Assembly: GCA_016930275.1 (NCBI GenBank)
Contig: JAFGHA010000088.1
Coordinates: 1 to 64,000, forward strand
Direction of reading: 5' to 3'
Source: Chitinispirillaceae bacterium
GTDB taxonomy: Bacteria > Fibrobacterota > Chitinivibrionia > Chitinivibrionales > Chitinispirillaceae
DNA: 64,000 nt
How positions within the stretch are numbered: position 1 is the stretch's first letter; each line of letters starts with the position of its first letter. Below are positions 63,771-64,000 of the stretch, one piece after another. The position numbers were made by a program, and so were the translations under genes. The notes beneath the pieces were generated by a model, which searched no databases, had not been told where the DNA came from, and saw only the letters and a list, made by a program, of their open reading frames with translations.

Positions 63771-63847
63771 GACATTGCTTCCTTTTCACCTGGAGCTGGA
63801 ATAGAATAGGCAGGGATCGGTTTCAAAAGACCGGTCCCTGTTTTTTT
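63771..63847 (+). ncRNA. Predicted sigma-54-dependent small RNA, about 77 nt
   Basis: Transcription from the promoter at 63745-63760 should start near 63771, and the strong terminator ends near 63847. The transcript has a pyrimidine-rich 5' part (CATTGCTTCCTTTTCACCT) and the terminator hairpin as its 3' end, the usual build of a trans-acting bacterial sRNA. No ORF with a ribosome site fits inside. The 62-codon frame crossing the region starts before the promoter and runs through the terminator, so it is unlikely to be coding. This is a prediction without experimental support. Confidence 0.6.
63811..63847 (+). terminator. Rho-independent terminator of the predicted small RNA
   Basis: CAGGGATCGGT pairs with ACCGGTCCCTG (11 bp with one G-U), 8-base loop, then seven T residues (63841-63847). 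It faces the same direction as the sigma-54 promoter. Confidence 0.92.
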
Positions 63848-63969
63848 GTGGTGAAATCCCCCACGGTCCGATAGCCGGCAGCACGGATATCTTCACGAAT
63901 TGATTTGAAAGGGAAGAGAGGGTCTGCGGCAGCCGGGTTTTCCTGTTTGTTGACGGAAGAGGTCCGGCG
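63823..63969 (-). pseudogene. Coding-like fragment at the window edge, possibly broken
   Basis: On the minus strand a frame between an in-frame TGA (63970-63972) and the stop at 63823-63825 reads protein-like (KSIREDIRAAGYRTVGDFTT), and before the TGA the same frame reads VVFTGKGAH. No start codon lies between. It may be the end of a gene that is broken by the TGA or carries a frameshift, running in from beyond the window. It overlaps the sRNA terminator. No family is recognised. Confidence 0.25.
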
Positions 63970-64000
63970 TCAGTGAGCACCTTTACCGGTAAAAACCACC

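Noticed and set aside
63686-63874. 62-codon frame over the predicted sRNA
   Set aside because: It starts before the sigma-54 promoter and runs through the terminator hairpin, with no ribosome site.

Overview
This window looks like a chromosomal segment of a Gram-negative, double-membrane bacterium from the Fibrobacterota/Chitinispirillia neighbourhood. The best lineage clue is the lipoprotein at 33688-35136, which carries two copies of the 'Fibrobacter succinogenes major paralogous' (FISUMP) domain. Supporting clues are many outer-membrane beta-barrels, secreted subtilases with sorting-type C-termini, an MCE (Mla) lipid-transport operon, and a sigma-54 two-component system. The taxonomic call is inference. 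I found no rRNA, tRNA, CRISPR array or insertion sequence.

Layout. 0-5 kb: end of a polysaccharide cluster (flippase fragment, methyltransferase, GH106-like protein). 5-9.7 kb: secreted proteins and a lipoprotein. 9.8-16.1 kb: metabolism, with TfoX-N protein, a 21-codon ORF, panE, then a minus-strand run of PlsB-like acyltransferase, a fused EIIA/PK-C-like/diadenylate cyclase, pgi, YjbQ and a SLOG protein. 16.4-17.7 kb: a small membrane protein and a Cys/His-rich protein facing each other across an 18-bp-stem terminator. 18.3-23.6 kb: a tightly overlapping Mla operon ending in a beta-barrel gene. 23.7-26 kb: sugar-nucleotide dehydratase and envelope proteins. 26.4-35.1 kb: an accessory block with a broken or chimeric giant secreted protein, a subtilase with an AT-rich catalytic core, and the FISUMP lipoprotein. 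35.7-42 kb: a five-gene Lol/MacB-like operon (ATPase, two permeases, LolA-like protein, barrel). 42-50 kb: a 44-aa ORF, a second subtilase, and a minus-strand operon of radical-SAM enzyme, CrtI-like oxidoreductase, DNA methyltransferase and aldo/keto reductase. 51-57 kb: phosphohexomutase, Ser/Thr kinase, beta-propeller and CsgG-like protein. 57.3-63.5 kb: three paralogous beta-barrels, a DUF4390-like protein, and an NtrY/NtrX-type kinase and sigma-54 activator.

The most interesting place is the end of the window. Directly after the sigma-54 activator gene come a palindrome (63667-63685), a textbook -24/-12 promoter (63745-63760) and, about 50 nt further on, a strong intrinsic terminator (63811-63847) with no credible ORF between. 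This predicts an approximately 77-nt sigma-54-dependent small RNA next to its likely activator. The second candidate is the diadenylate cyclase fusion at 13593-15011. Its EIIA-like domain has Gln where the phosphorylated His should be, and it sits beside pgi, suggesting a phosphorylation-independent link between carbon status and c-di-AMP. Others are the three-barrel family, the doubly coupled mini-ORF between tfoX-N and panE, and the mosaic subtilase.

All functions rest on reading motifs by eye. No database search was possible, so family names are judgements from motif and length.
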